A stretch of 31,639 bases of DNA from SYFY01 sp031385325. Lineage in GTDB: Bacteria > Pseudomonadota > Gammaproteobacteria > Pseudomonadales > Azotimanducaceae. The notes under the pieces are model-generated. The model did not search any database. It had not been told where the DNA came from and was given only the letters and a program-made list of their open reading frames with translations. The position numbers and the translations under genes are program-made. Positions within the stretch are counted from its first letter, which is position 1. Every line of letters starts with the position of its first letter. Location: NCBI GenBank assembly GCA_031385325.1, contig JANNBJ010000140.1:1-31639 (forward strand). The letters are read 5' to 3'. Below, piece after piece: positions 31,051 to 31,639 of this stretch.

Positions 31051-31639
31051 TCAGCGTCGCTTCAAAACCCAGATCGCCGCGATCAGGTTGTCTTCCATGT
31101 AGGCATACTGATCTTCTTGAGCTTTGGCGAATGTGAACAGCGCCTGGGCGTTCTGGGGATTGCTCCTGGCGAGCGCTGATGCTCGATAGGCGATGGAGTC
31201 CGCCTCTCGGGAATCCTCTTCGTCATCAGCTTCTTCAATCACTTCATGAATCAGCTCATCACCATGTGTCGTGAGTCGTCGTCTGGTTTCTTCCAGACGC
31301 GCATAGTTTTCAAAACCATCGAATTCCGTCGATCCAGACTCGCTGACAAAGGCATCGCTGATGACCATGTACCCGCCAGGACGAACATAGCGGCGCACAA
31401 CGTCGATCGTTGTTTCGAGAGGTCCCAGCACATCGCCGAGCGCGGCGTGGACGGCCACGTCGAACTCACCAACCTGTTCAGCCATATTGAGGACATCACC
31501 GTGCACAAATCGGCAATGTCCGGCGACCCCGGCAGCTTCTGTCAACGTCCGCGCTGAAATGACGAAGGGTTCAAACAGCTCGATACCGACTGTCTCGCAT
31601 CCAGTTTCCCTGGCTATTTCCAGGGCTACGGCGCCTTTG
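31051..31639 (-). CDS. SAM-dependent methyltransferase, 5' part outside the window
   Basis: The frame is open to the window edge, so the N-terminus is missing. At least 196 residues are visible. They begin inside the SAM-binding motif I (KGAVALEIARETGCETVGIEL, in part), followed by CRFVHGDVLNM (motif II/III area), FDVAVHAALGDVLG and RYVRPGGYMVISDAF. The C-terminal part is strongly acidic (EVIEEADDEEDSREAD) and ends in a helical AxWVLKRR. Class I methyltransferase fold is clear; the substrate is not. TTG at 31545 is an internal codon, not a start. It converges on the dehydrogenase gene with 9 nt between stops. Confidence 0.85.
   Translation of the reverse strand, partial: KGAVALEIARETGCETVGIELFEPFVISARTLTEAAGVAGHCRFVHGDVLNMAEQVGEFDVAVHAALGDVLGPLETTIDVVRRYVRPGGYMVISDAFVSESGSTEFDGFENYARLEETRRRLTTHGDELIHEVIEEADDEEDSREADSIAYRASALARSNPQNAQALFTFAKAQEDQYAYMEDNLIAAIWVLKRR

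Overview
The window looks like a chromosomal segment of a GC-rich gammaproteobacterium. The basis is the mix of DUF4124, ExbB/ExbD/TonB-like, TlpA, ApbE and Lon proteins with several acyl-CoA enzymes. No rRNA, tRNA or clean taxonomic marker is present, so this placement is an inference. There is no recognisable integrase, transposase, phage gene, CRISPR array or transcription factor.

Left part (1-11629). metY (sulfhydrylase, minus strand) diverges from a plus-strand run. That run holds two different acyl-CoA dehydrogenase subunits, lon starting 2 nt after the second, an outer-membrane barrel protein, a 98-residue conserved-looking protein, an acyl-CoA carboxylase carboxyltransferase, an LCAT-like lipoprotein acyltransferase/lipase and an ERG4/ERG24-type sterol-reductase-like membrane protein. 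The theme is lipid and acyl-CoA metabolism. The sterol-reductase-like gene carries an in-frame triplicated 27-bp unit containing a perfect hairpin.

Middle (11623-26679). Everything is on the minus strand. In transcription order: a beta-lactamase-fold hydrolase, apbE, an alpha/beta hydrolase, a 436-nt gap and a TlpA-like thioredoxin. Then comes the main feature, a compact cluster of ten genes (22309 down to 12618): a secreted coiled-coil protein, two large TPR proteins, a small TPR lipoprotein, a small secreted protein, ExbB/TolQ, two different ExbD/TolR proteins, a TonB-like protein with an AgmX/PglI-type C-terminus, and a DUF4124 protein. Spacers are tiny and several junctions are 4-nt ATGA overlaps. 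A membrane-anchored metallo-beta-lactamase-fold protein follows. The set resembles the proton-motive-force-driven Agl/Glt envelope machine of Myxococcus and is not linked to any TonB-dependent receptor here. One of the two ExbD proteins has Asn where ExbD/TolR carry the proton-relay Asp.

Right part (26716-31639). cysK on the plus strand has a hairpin overlapping its likely -35 box. The convergent gap after it holds 2.7 copies of a 111-bp tandem repeat whose hairpins show compensatory base changes. Then come a crotonase-family enzyme and an SMP-30-like lactonase (minus), a malate/lactate-type dehydrogenase (plus), and a SAM methyltransferase cut by the window edge (minus).

The strongest leads are the Agl/Glt-like machine with its asymmetric ExbD pair, the covarying 111-bp repeat, and the palindromic repeat inside the sterol-reductase-like gene.
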